This document shows, piece by piece, positions 53,260 through 61,385 of a stretch of DNA of 64,000 nucleotides. The first letter of the stretch is position 1. The number at the start of each line of letters is the position of its first letter. This DNA is from Segniliparus rotundus DSM 44985. GTDB lineage: Bacteria > Actinomycetota > Actinomycetes > Mycobacteriales > Mycobacteriaceae. The DNA is taken from assembly GCF_000092825.1 (NCBI RefSeq), contig NC_014168.1, positions 186,001 through 250,000 of the forward strand. Reading direction: 5' to 3'. The notes under the pieces are model-generated. The model saw only the letters and a list, made by a program, of their open reading frames with translations. It was not told the DNA's origin and did no database searches. Position numbers and translations under genes: made by a program.

Positions 53260-53535
53260 GTGGACTTGCTTGAGTTCATTCTGGATTTTCTGGGCTGTCC
53301 TCGGCTTCGGTATGCGCGAGTGTTGAAGTTCGGGGCCGCGCTCATCGTCGTTGTTGTCGTGGTCGCGCAGCGGACTTGGTGGGGCGCGTTGGAAGCCGTG
53401 TTCGCCGTTGCGGCGTTCGTTTTCGGGATGGTGGCGACCCGTCTCAACGGGTGGCCGGGGTGGCTCGCGTTGTTCGCCGGGATGATTTTGCTGGTGTGCG
53501 CGTTCGTGTTGGCGAAGGAGGTCGGGCATGTGTGA
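53260..53535 (+). CDS. Small three-helix membrane protein
   Basis: 91 residues from a GTG at 53260 with GAGGAG 3 nt upstream. Three helices: FGAALIVVVVVVAQRTWW, ALEAVFAVAAFVFGMVA and WLALFAGMILLVCAFVLA. No charged catalytic pattern. Function unknown. It ends 80 bp before modA. Confidence 0.55.
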   Translation: MDLLEFILDFLGCPRLRYARVLKFGAALIVVVVVVAQRTWWGALEAVFAVAAFVFGMVATRLNGWPGWLALFAGMILLVCAFVLAKEVGHV

Positions 53536-53615
53536 GCGCGAGGTCTGCTCGTGCGGCGCATGGCCGCGCGGCACTGGGCTCGTCGCGGCGGGCAGCACCC
53601 TCTAGACTCGACCTT

Positions 53616-54380
53616 ATGTCGAGCGTGATGCGGACGTTCACGGCGACGGCCATCGCCGCCACGGGCATTGCCTCCTGCGCGCACAGCGAGACGGAGCAGG
53701 CGCGGGGCATCACGGTGTTCGCGGCGGCGTCGCTGCAGAAAGTGTTCACGGAGCTCGGCAAACAGTTCGAGGCGCAGCACCCGGGGACGAGTGTGCGGTT
53801 CACCTTCGCTGGTTCGCCCACGCTGGTGGCGCAGCTCGACCAAGGGGCGCGGGGTGATGTGCTGGCTTCGGCTGACGAGGCGAATATGGACCGCGCGAGG
53901 GAAAGCCAATTGGTGGGCGAAGCGCGGGTTTTCGCGACGAACCGACTGGTGATCGTGACGGCCCGGGGCAACCCGAAGCGCATAGCGAAGCTCGCGGACC
54001 TGGCGAACCCGGATCTTGCGGTCGTGGTGTGCGCGGCGCAGGTGCCGTGCGGGGCGCTGGCGGGGAAGGTCGAGGCGAAGGCGGGTGTTGTGGTCCGGGC
54101 GCGCAGCCAGGAGCCCTCGGTGGCCGATGTGCTCGCGAAGGTGGCGTCGGGGGAGGCGGACGCGGGCCTGGTGTACAGCACGGACGCGAGCGCGGCCGGG
54201 GGCACGGTGTCGTCGGTGCCGGTCCCGGAAGGCGATGCGCTGGCGACGCGGTACCCGATCGCGGTCCTCGACCAGGCGAAGGGCGGCCCGCGCGGCGCGA
54301 CTGCGGAGGCTTTTGTGGCGTTGGTGCTCAGCCCGCAGGGCCAGGAAGTGTTCGGGAACGCGGGCTTTGGGAAGCCGTAG
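53616..54380 (+). CDS. modA: Molybdate ABC transporter, substrate-binding protein
   Basis: 254 residues. The lipoprotein-type signal (TATAIAATGIASC) anchors it outside the membrane. VFAAASLQKVFTEL and FTFAGSPTLVAQL with GDVLASADEANM are ModA ligand-loop motifs; YSTDASAAGG and YPIAVLDQAKGG follow. It binds molybdate or tungstate and hands it to ModB. TAGACT (53603-53608) lies 7 nt before the ATG, so the operon is probably leaderless. No ModE site seen. Confidence 0.9.
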   Translation: MSSVMRTFTATAIAATGIASCAHSETEQARGITVFAAASLQKVFTELGKQFEAQHPGTSVRFTFAGSPTLVAQLDQGARGDVLASADEANMDRARESQLVGEARVFATNRLVIVTARGNPKRIAKLADLANPDLAVVVCAAQVPCGALAGKVEAKAGVVVRARSQEPSVADVLAKVASGEADAGLVYSTDASAAGGTVSSVPVPEGDALATRYPIAVLDQAKGGPRGATAEAFVALVLSPQGQEVFGNAGFGKP

Positions 54381-55206
54381 GCGCGCGGGCGCGACGGGAG
54401 CCGGGATTTCGCCGGGGCTGCTGGTGCCCGCCGCGCTGGGCCTGGTGCTGGTGACGCTGCCGGTGCTGTGCCTGCCGAGGGGGGTCGCGTTCGGCCAGCT
54501 GCCTGCGTTGGCGCGCTCGGTCGCGGCGCGGGACGCGCTGCGGCTGTCGTTGGTGACGACGACGAGCGCGACGGCGCTCGTGTTGCTGTGCGGTGTCCCG
54601 CTCGCGCTGGTCCTCGCCCGCAGCGGCGCGCGCGGTTCGGTGTTGTTGCGCGGCGCGCTGCTGGTGCCGTTGGCGCTGCCGCCGGTGGTGGGCGGCATGG
54701 CGTTGCTCTCCGCGTTCGGCAGGCGCGGTTTGCTCGGGCATTGGCTCGACGAGGCCGGGGTGCGGATCGCGTTCTCGACCACTGCTGTTGTCCTCGCCCA
54801 GGCTTTCGTGGCGCTGCCGTTTTTCGCGCTGGCTTTTTCGGGCGCGCTCATCGCGGCGGGGTCTGCGCCGGAACGCGCGGCGGCGGGGCTCGGGGCGCGG
54901 CCGTGGCAGGTGCTGTGGCGGGTGACGTTGCCGAGGCTGCGTCCGGCGTTGGTGTCGGCGGCCGCGTTGGCGTTCGCCAGGGCGCTCGGGGAGTTCGGGG
55001 CGACTTTGACGTTCGCGGGCAGCTTCCAGGGGGTCACCCGGACGTTGCCGTTGGAGGTGTATTTGCAGCGGGAGGTGGACCCCGCCGCCGCGCAAGCGCT
55101 CTCCCTCGCGTTCCTGGCGGTCGCTGCCGGGTTGGTGCTGCTCACGTTGTGGGCGGATCGCCGCCGGGCCGCGCAGGAGCGTCGGCGGTTGGAGGCGGCG
55201 CGATGA
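54367..55206 (+). CDS. modB: Molybdate ABC transporter, permease
   Basis: 279 residues with five or six helices. The EAA loop is clear (AAAGLGARPWQVLWRVTLPR), as is ARALGEFGATLTFAGSFQG, diagnostic of ModB. I use TTG at 54367, overlapping modA by 14 bp. A later GTG near 54424 is possible, since no good ribosome site is visible. It forms the membrane channel with ModC. Confidence 0.85.
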   Translation: MGSRRRAGATGAGISPGLLVPAALGLVLVTLPVLCLPRGVAFGQLPALARSVAARDALRLSLVTTTSATALVLLCGVPLALVLARSGARGSVLLRGALLVPLALPPVVGGMALLSAFGRRGLLGHWLDEAGVRIAFSTTAVVLAQAFVALPFFALAFSGALIAAGSAPERAAAGLGARPWQVLWRVTLPRLRPALVSAAALAFARALGEFGATLTFAGSFQGVTRTLPLEVYLQREVDPAAAQALSLAFLAVAAGLVLLTLWADRRRAAQERRRLEAAR

Positions 55207-56144
55207 GCGGCGCGGCGTTGCGGGTGGATGTGGCCGCCGCGGCGCGGGGCGTGGAGGCGGCTTTCGAGGTTCCCGGCGGGCAGTGCGCGGCGTTGATCGG
55301 CCCGAACGGGGCGGGTAAATCAAGCCTGCTCGCAATGGTTTCGGGCGGGTTGCGGCCAGACCGGGGGCAGGTCCTTGTCGGGGGCCGGGACGTGGCGCCG
55401 ACGCCGGTGTGGCGGCGCAAAGTCGCGCTGCTCGCGCAACGCGCGGTGCTGTTCGAGCATCTGGACGTGTTGGACAATGTGGCGTTCGCGCCGAGGGTCG
55501 CTGGTCTTTCCGTCGCGCGCTCCCGCGCGCTGGCCCGCGAATGGTTGGAGCAGCTCGGCGCTTTGCGGTGGGCCGCGCGGCGCCCGCATGAGCTGTCCGG
55601 CGGGCAGGCGCAGCGGGTGGCGCTCGCCCAGGCCCTCGCCGCCGACCCCCAGGTGCTGCTGTTGGACGAGCCGTTCGCCGCGATGGACGTGCAGGCCGCG
55701 GCGGAGCTGCGGGCCGTGTTGCGTCGGCTGCTCGACGGCCGGACGTGCGTGCTGGCGACGCACGATTTCGCGGACGTCGCGACCCTCGCCGATGTTGTTG
55801 TGGTGCTCGATGCGGGGCGGGTGGCGCAGACGACCAGCCCCGAGGGGCTTGTCGCCGACCCGGCGACCGAGTTCGCGGCTCGTCTTGTGGGGCTCAACCG
55901 TGTCGGGTCGGCGTTGTTCCCGCCCACAGCGGCGAGAGTGGTGTTGGGCGCGGAGGCGCCGCCGCGACACGGTGGCGCATGCATCGAGGGCGCGTTCATC
56001 GGGATCGTCTCGCACGGCGAAGGTTTGCGGGCGCTGTGCCGGGTGGGGGATTGCGTGGTCGAGGCGCAGGTCGGCCATGATCTCGCGCAGCGGCTCGAAC
56101 CGGGCACGGCGGTGGGGATCGCCGTCGAGGACACTGCGCGCTGA
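55203..56144 (+). CDS. modC: Molybdate ABC transporter, ATP-binding protein
   Basis: 313 residues. Walker A GPNGAGKSS, signature LSGGQAQRVALAQAL, Walker B LLLDEPFAAMD and the H-loop THDFADV. A C-terminal Mop/TOBE domain (about residues 250-313, IEGAFIGIVSHGEGLRA) binds molybdate. The ATG overlaps the modB stop (ATGA). It powers molybdate uptake. Confidence 0.92.
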   Translation: MSGAALRVDVAAAARGVEAAFEVPGGQCAALIGPNGAGKSSLLAMVSGGLRPDRGQVLVGGRDVAPTPVWRRKVALLAQRAVLFEHLDVLDNVAFAPRVAGLSVARSRALAREWLEQLGALRWAARRPHELSGGQAQRVALAQALAADPQVLLLDEPFAAMDVQAAAELRAVLRRLLDGRTCVLATHDFADVATLADVVVVLDAGRVAQTTSPEGLVADPATEFAARLVGLNRVGSALFPPTAARVVLGAEAPPRHGGACIEGAFIGIVSHGEGLRALCRVGDCVVEAQVGHDLAQRLEPGTAVGIAVEDTAR

Positions 56145-56205
56145 AATCCCCGGCGCTGCGCTCTTTCGTTGTGCTGGTCTCTGGCTCGGTGCTGGTCTCC
56201 TTTTC

Positions 56206-56949
56206 TCAGCTCGAGCGGTATTCCGGCCGGAGCGTGTCCCCGAACGCGCTGAGCGGGATCGTGGCGGAGAACGCGCCCGCGTTCACCGCCCCGACACGCT
56301 CGGCGGGCAAGTAGACGACCAGGTCGGTCGGGGTCAAAGCGAACGCCGAGTAGGAGCCGTCGTTGTAGGTTCCGATGGAGAGCTGCCCGAGCGTCCCCTG
56401 TTTCGCGTCGCGCAGCACCAGCGGCGTGATCGTGGCCGGGATGTTCGTCCCCGCTTTGAACAGGTCCGAGATGCGCAGTTGCCGGTGCTCGGCCAAGTCG
56501 AATGTCAGGGTCAGGCACTCGTCGTTCGGGTGCGCCGCGGCCGAGACGGACACTGTCTCGTGGAACACGAGGCTCTGCACCGAGGCGGAGTGCCGGTAGT
56601 CGTGGTGTTCGTCGATGTCGCCGGAAACCGAGGTTTGCGGCGCGGAGGGGATCGAGGAGCGCAACTGGGCGAACCGGCTCTTGATGAAGGCGGCGAGCTG
56701 CGACTCGACCCACTCGTCGCCGAGCATGTCGCCCGGCACGGGGCTGCTGTAGCTGACTGTTCGGTCGTCGGACAGGCTTTCCTGGAACTCGCAGCGCGCC
56801 TCGTCGGTGTGGCGCGGGTACTCGCCGTGCTCGCGCCACGCCCCGCCTGCCTGGGCGCACACGCTGGCCTGGTCCGCGAGGGCCGGGGCGGCGGCTGGTC
56901 CTGCGAGCAGGCCGGTCGCGATGAGCGCGGTGAGCAAACGTCGCATCAC
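56206..56949 (-). CDS. Secreted DUF3298-type protein (MPT64/Rv3036c-like)
   Basis: 247 residues. Sec signal peptide (LLTALIATGLLAGPAAAPALA), then a mature part with paired cysteines (VCAQ...RCEF and a third in DECLTL). The C-terminal beta-rich half (TFDLAEHRQLRISDLFKAGT; TPTDLVVYLPAERVG) matches the DUF3298 domain of mycobacterial immunogenic secreted proteins. Function in the host or wall unknown. It lies 2 bp downstream of its paralogue. Confidence 0.8.
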   Translation of the reverse strand: MMRRLLTALIATGLLAGPAAAPALADQASVCAQAGGAWREHGEYPRHTDEARCEFQESLSDDRTVSYSSPVPGDMLGDEWVESQLAAFIKSRFAQLRSSIPSAPQTSVSGDIDEHHDYRHSASVQSLVFHETVSVSAAAHPNDECLTLTFDLAEHRQLRISDLFKAGTNIPATITPLVLRDAKQGTLGQLSIGTYNDGSYSAFALTPTDLVVYLPAERVGAVNAGAFSATIPLSAFGDTLRPEYRSS

Positions 56950-56951
56950 GG

Positions 56952-57626
56952 TCAGCGGAGCGGTTTGACGCTCGTCTTGGGCGGCTTCGCGCTGGCAGCA
57001 GGCGTGGCAGGGGCCGGGGCGGCGGGCGCGGTGGTGGCTGGCGATGCTGGCGCGGCGATCGGCGGGACGGCGGGCGCCGGAGCCCCAGGCACGGGGGCGC
57101 CAGGCGCGGGCGCAGCGCTGTCCGGGGCAGCGCCGTCAGGGGCCCCGGCCACCGGCGGGGGCGCGGACAGGGTGAACGTCTGGGTGAGTTTTTGCGTCAC
57201 GGGCTGCCGGTTCCCCTTCGTGAACGCGGTCTCGGTGAAAACCACCGTCCGCGCCGCTCCGGCCGACTGCTCCTCATAAGTGGCCCCGACGGCGATCTGC
57301 CGTTCGTCGCCGTCGCGCGCGCCCGCGAGCTGTCCTTGGTAGACGGCGATCCGGGACTTCAGCCACGCGGCCAGCTGCTTGCTGCCCGCGGCGTCGTCCG
57401 CCACATCGCTCGGGTACTCATATTGCAGCTGCAAGAAGGTGCTGCCCGGCGTCTCCGGGGTCAGCTCGCACGCGGCCCTGCCGGTGATCTGCACGAACTC
57501 GCTGCGCTCAGACCACAAGCCGTCCACCGTTTCGCACACGCTTTGCCGGTCGGCGCGCGCGGGGGCCGCCGCCAGCGCGGCCGCGCCCGCGACGGCGGCC
57601 ATCGCTGCCAACAGTTTCTTTCGCAT
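56952..57626 (-). CDS. Secreted paralogue with Pro/Ala-rich tail
   Basis: 224 residues. Signal peptide ending APARADRQSVC; the N-terminal half (SVCETVDGLWSERSEF, then RAACEL) aligns with the neighbour (SVCAQAGGAWREHGEY, RCEF). The DUF3298 half is missing after the TLTFDLA-equivalent strand (KLTQTFTLS) and is replaced by about 70 residues of Pro/Ala with APG repeats. It looks like a duplicate that lost one domain and gained a wall-spanning or disordered tail. Function unknown. Confidence 0.75.
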   Translation of the reverse strand: MRKKLLAAMAAVAGAAALAAAPARADRQSVCETVDGLWSERSEFVQITGRAACELTPETPGSTFLQLQYEYPSDVADDAAGSKQLAAWLKSRIAVYQGQLAGARDGDERQIAVGATYEEQSAGAARTVVFTETAFTKGNRQPVTQKLTQTFTLSAPPPVAGAPDGAAPDSAAPAPGAPVPGAPAPAVPPIAAPASPATTAPAAPAPATPAASAKPPKTSVKPLR

Positions 57627-57693
57627 AGCCGTCCACCCTACCGGCTTCGCCTGTGCGTCCCCTTGGCGGACGCTGCGGGGCCTGCGCTCGTGG

Positions 57694-58401
57694 TCAGGTC
57701 TCGTACGGGTTCTCGGGCGGCGGGATGGGCGCGACGTGTATGACGCGCACGGTCGGAATGTCCTCCGGGTCGTTGTCGATGCTGCCCGGCACGTATGTCC
57801 CGATCAGCCGCACCCACTGTTTGTCGGCGAGGTCCTGCGCGGGGGCGCGGGCAGGGTCCACGTCGAGCTTGAGCACCACCGAGCGCGCGTCCGCCGCGCA
57901 ACACCAGATGAACACCCTGGCCAAATAGAGTCCGTCGGGGAGTTTCCGGACGAAACCGACCAACGAGACCTCCCTGCCGTCGAGCGTGGCCGGGGCCCCG
58001 AGCGCCCGGCCGACGAAGTCGATCAGCTTCATCGACGGTTGGCCCGGGGGCAGCGGCGGGTAGGGGGCCGGGTCGGCTGGAGCCGCCTGCGCCTGCGCGG
58101 GCGGCTGGTCCACGGTCAACACCGGCGGCGGCGCGAAGAGCAGCACCAACGCCGGAACCATCAACAACCACGCCATCCGGCTCGAATGATGGTGCTCGTG
58201 CTCGTGCTCGTGCTCTGTGGGCTTGCTGCGAAAACTCGCCGCGATGAGCGCCACCGCGAGCAGCACGGCCGCCGCGCCGGTCGCCGTGAGCCACGGCCCG
58301 AGCGCGGGTTTCACATACCGCGCATAGTTCCCGTTCAACGAGATCTTGAGCACGGCCCCGCCCAGCAGCAGCAGGATCAAGTGTTGTGTCTCTCGGCGCA
58401 C
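57694..58401 (-). CDS. TIGR03943-family membrane protein
   Basis: 235 residues. Helices at LILLLLGGAVLKISLNG, PWLTATGAAAVLLAVALIAA and AWLLMVPALVLLFAPPPVL; a His/Glu-rich cytosolic loop (EHEHEHEHHHSS) between helices 2 and 3 probably binds metal. The C-terminal soluble domain has FIWCCAADA, the family's Cys pair. These proteins are paired with DUF318 permeases, as here. GTG start 58401 lies 2 bp after the permease stop. Metal-related transport or redox function is inferred. Confidence 0.85.
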   Translation of the reverse strand: MRRETQHLILLLLGGAVLKISLNGNYARYVKPALGPWLTATGAAAVLLAVALIAASFRSKPTEHEHEHEHHHSSRMAWLLMVPALVLLFAPPPVLTVDQPPAQAQAAPADPAPYPPLPPGQPSMKLIDFVGRALGAPATLDGREVSLVGFVRKLPDGLYLARVFIWCCAADARSVVLKLDVDPARAPAQDLADKQWVRLIGTYVPGSIDNDPEDIPTVRVIHVAPIPPPENPYET

Positions 58402-58403
58402 CG

Positions 58404-59390
58404 TTATCGACCTCCTCCGAACACCAGCAGACCGGCCGCGGCCGCCATCAGGACCGCTATGGCGAGAACAACCGCGTCCAGCCGCGCCGTGAATTTCGTG
58501 CCGAACATCCCCACATGCATCGCGACGAGTTTCAGGTCCACCATCGGGCTCACCACCAGGAAGACCAGTTGCGCGGTCGAGGGCATCGTGGTGAAGCTCG
58601 CCGCGACGAACGCGTCCGCCTCCGAGCACACCGAAAGCACGACGGCGAACACGGCCATCGCCGCGATCGCGGGCACAAGGCTGGCGCCGAGGGCCGCGAG
58701 CCACGACGGCGGCAGCGCCACATGCGCGATTGCCGCGAACGCCGCCCCGGCCACCAGGAACGAGCCCGAGGACAGCAGGTCCGCCTGGGCCGCCGCGAGG
58801 AACCTGTCGGACCAGGAGCCCGCAACCTCGTGCGGGTGCGCCGCGTTCGGCGGCGGCTCCCGCTCTGCCGAGCTTTTGGCGAACACGAGGCCGACGAGCC
58901 ACGCGACCAGCAGGGAAGCCGCGAACCTGCACAACGCCATCTGCGGCCGGTCGGGGAACGCCACGAACGTCGCAGCGATCACCACCGGGTTGATCGCCGG
59001 GGCGGAGAGCAAAAAAGCGATGGCCGCGCCCCTGCCGACGCCCGAATCGAGCATTCGGCTCGCGATCGGCGCAGACGCGCACTCGCACGCGGGCAACCCC
59101 ACCCCGGCCAACCCCGCCGCCAGCACTCGGGCCCGCCTGCCAGCAGGAAGGAGCTTGCGCAGGTCGTCGCCGGGCAAAAAGGCCGCGATGAGCGCGCTCA
59201 CCAGCACGCCCAACGCCACGAACGGGATCGCCTGCACGAAAATGCCCGAGAAGACGGTGGCCGCCTCGGCCAGGGCCGGGTGCGCCGCGAACGCCCCCGA
59301 GAGCTGATCGGCGAACAGAATGAACAGCAGAAGGGCAAGCGTGAACACCCATACCGAGGAGACGCGGACGGAGCCGGCTTGCGGGCGCAC
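58404..59390 (-). CDS. DUF318-type permease (YraQ family)
   Basis: 328 residues, about eight helices. LPACECASAPIASRML carries the conserved CxC pair, and SAPAINPVVIAATFVAFPD and SVCSEADAFVAASFTTMP are family signatures. Members are thought to move metal or thiol-related solutes; none is well characterised. GTG start 59390. Same strand and adjacent to its TIGR03943 partner; divergent from the lipase gene. Confidence 0.85.
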   Translation of the reverse strand: MRPQAGSVRVSSVWVFTLALLLFILFADQLSGAFAAHPALAEAATVFSGIFVQAIPFVALGVLVSALIAAFLPGDDLRKLLPAGRRARVLAAGLAGVGLPACECASAPIASRMLDSGVGRGAAIAFLLSAPAINPVVIAATFVAFPDRPQMALCRFAASLLVAWLVGLVFAKSSAEREPPPNAAHPHEVAGSWSDRFLAAAQADLLSSGSFLVAGAAFAAIAHVALPPSWLAALGASLVPAIAAMAVFAVVLSVCSEADAFVAASFTTMPSTAQLVFLVVSPMVDLKLVAMHVGMFGTKFTARLDAVVLAIAVLMAAAAGLLVFGGGR

Positions 59391-59444
59391 GCCCGCCAGG
59401 GTAGCAACTCGCCTTGCGGACCTTCACGCTCTACACTGTTGGAC

Positions 59445-60686
59445 GTGCGAAAAGAGTGGCGCCGGTTGGCGAGCCGACTTGTGGCCTCATCGGTTCCGTT
59501 CGTTTTGGCCGTGTGCGGCCTGGGCGCCTGCGGCCAGGACAAAGCCGCTCCGCCCCCGCCTCCTCCGCCCGCCCCGCCCTCCGCGCCCCCGAACACGACC
59601 ACGACGCCGACGAGCGTCCCGCCCGGCACGAAGCTCTCCTCGCAGGAGGCTCCTGCCGACTGGAAGCGGCTCCTCCCGCCGGGCGCGGACGCGACGCTGA
59701 TCCGCTATCGCTCCGTCTCGGGCCTTGACGGCTCCGCGACCGAGGTCGGCGGCGTCGTCCTCACCCCCGCCGGACCCGCCCCGAAAGAGGGGTGGCCCAT
59801 TATCACCGTCGGCCACGGCCTGACCGGTGTGCGCGGGGACTGCGGGGCTGCCGAGCACCCGCTGCTCGCCAGCGTCACCAAGCGGCTCGCCCCGCTGGTC
59901 AAAGCGGGCTACCTGGTCGTGATGAGCGATTACCAAGGGCTTTCCTCGGCGGGCACGCACCCGTTCCTGGACCCCAAGACCGCCGCGTACAACCTGATCG
60001 ACGCGGTCGCCGCCGCGCGCCAGCTCGTCCCGCAACACTCCAACAAATGGGCCGCGATGGGCCATTCCCAAGGCGGCCAAGCCGCATGGGCGGCCTTGGA
60101 GCACGCGAAGGAGTACGGCAAATCGTTCCAGTTCGTCGGCGCTGTCGCGCTCGCCCCCGCGGTCAATGGCGCGGCAGCCTTCGACGCGGCGCTCCACGGC
60201 AAGCTGACCAAGCTGCAGGAGTCGCTGTTCCCGGCTCTGATCGCCGGGTACCTCGCGAGGCACCCCGACGGCAAATGGGAGGATTTCCTGTCCGGGGCCT
60301 TGCTGGAGAACCACGACGTTTTGCTCTCCTGCGCCCCAGAGGACATGCAGAAACGAGCCGCTGTCCTCTCCCGGATCACCCCTGGCGACGTGGTGCCGGA
60401 CACGGAGCAGGCGCAGGCCAAGCTCCGGGCCTGGCTGGAGGAGGTCTCCTTGCCCAAAACGGCGGGGGACGGGCCGCTGTTGGTCGTGCAGGGGGCCAAG
60501 GACGAGCTCATCGAGCCCGAATGGACGCGGGAGGCGGTGCGGCAGGGCTGCGCGCTGGGCTTGCGCGTGCAGGAGATCGTCCGCCCCGGCCAAGGGCACG
60601 CTGACGTCGAAGACGACAAAGATGTGCTGGACTGGCTCGGGGCGCGCTTCGCCGGGGACCAGCCGGCGCCCACGAGCTGCGAGTAG
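59445..60686 (+). CDS. Secreted lipase lipoprotein (LIP family)
   Basis: 413 residues. Signal peptide with lipobox GLGAC, a Pro/Thr-rich linker, then an alpha/beta hydrolase. GHGLTGVRGDC, the nucleophile GHSQGGQA and the acid in GAKDELIEP with a late GQGHAD histidine match the secretory lipase (LIP) family; paired cysteines stabilise the fold. Likely cleaves triglycerides or esters at the cell surface. GTG start with TACACT (59432-59437) 7 nt upstream: leaderless. Confidence 0.88.
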   Translation: MRKEWRRLASRLVASSVPFVLAVCGLGACGQDKAAPPPPPPPAPPSAPPNTTTTPTSVPPGTKLSSQEAPADWKRLLPPGADATLIRYRSVSGLDGSATEVGGVVLTPAGPAPKEGWPIITVGHGLTGVRGDCGAAEHPLLASVTKRLAPLVKAGYLVVMSDYQGLSSAGTHPFLDPKTAAYNLIDAVAAARQLVPQHSNKWAAMGHSQGGQAAWAALEHAKEYGKSFQFVGAVALAPAVNGAAAFDAALHGKLTKLQESLFPALIAGYLARHPDGKWEDFLSGALLENHDVLLSCAPEDMQKRAAVLSRITPGDVVPDTEQAQAKLRAWLEEVSLPKTAGDGPLLVVQGAKDELIEPEWTREAVRQGCALGLRVQEIVRPGQGHADVEDDKDVLDWLGARFAGDQPAPTSCE

Positions 60687-60713
60687 GCCGCGGGATCGGA
60701 GTAGGCTTGGCGC

Positions 60714-61355
60714 ATGCGTCTCGCTCACTTCGGCCAGTCCTGCGTCCTCGTGGAGCACGCGGGAACGAAAGTTCTGATCGATCCGGGGTCCTTCTCGCAC
60801 GGGTTCGAAGGCGTCTCGGGCCTGGACGCGATCCTCATCACCCACCAGCACGCGGATCACGTCGACCAGAGCCGCCTCGGGCCGCTGATCGAGCTCAACC
60901 CGCAGGCCGCGCTGGTCACGGACGCGCAGACGCAGGAGATCCTCGGCGAGGGGTGGCAGAAGGTCGTCCCCGGCGACTCCTTCGCGGCGGGCGCGCTGAA
61001 CGTCCGCGTGGTCGGCGGCAAACACGCCGTGATCGTGCCGGATGTTCCGGTGGTGGACAATCTGGGTTTCATTTTCGGCGACGAGTCCGAACCTGATCTT
61101 TTTTACCATCCCGGCGACGCGTTGCATGTGCCGGAGCGCAGCCCCCAGGTCCTCGCGGTGCCCACCGGCGGGCCGTGGATGAGGGTGTCGGACGGCGTCG
61201 AGTTCCTCCGCGCGGTCAAAGCGCGGCTCTCGGTGCCGGTGCATGGGGAGACCGAGCGTTTTCCGCAGTCGTACACCGACCGCTATGCCGAATACGGGCC
61301 GGCCGGGGCGGAATTGCGCATCCTGCCCCGCGAAGAAGCCGTCGAAGTCGCCTGA
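60714..61355 (+). CDS. Metallo-beta-lactamase-fold hydrolase (UPF0173/UlaG-like)
   Basis: 213 residues. AHFGQSCVLVEHAGTKVLID and ITHQHADHVD (HxHxDH) give the zinc-binding loop; FYHPGDALH is the third ligand region and VPVHGETERF the last. Small single-domain members act on diverse esters or lactones; the substrate is unknown. TAGGCT (60702-60707) lies 6 nt before the ATG: leaderless. Confidence 0.85.
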   Translation: MRLAHFGQSCVLVEHAGTKVLIDPGSFSHGFEGVSGLDAILITHQHADHVDQSRLGPLIELNPQAALVTDAQTQEILGEGWQKVVPGDSFAAGALNVRVVGGKHAVIVPDVPVVDNLGFIFGDESEPDLFYHPGDALHVPERSPQVLAVPTGGPWMRVSDGVEFLRAVKARLSVPVHGETERFPQSYTDRYAEYGPAGAELRILPREEAVEVA

Positions 61356-61385
61356 GCGAATTCCTGAACAGATCGGAGCAGGCCC

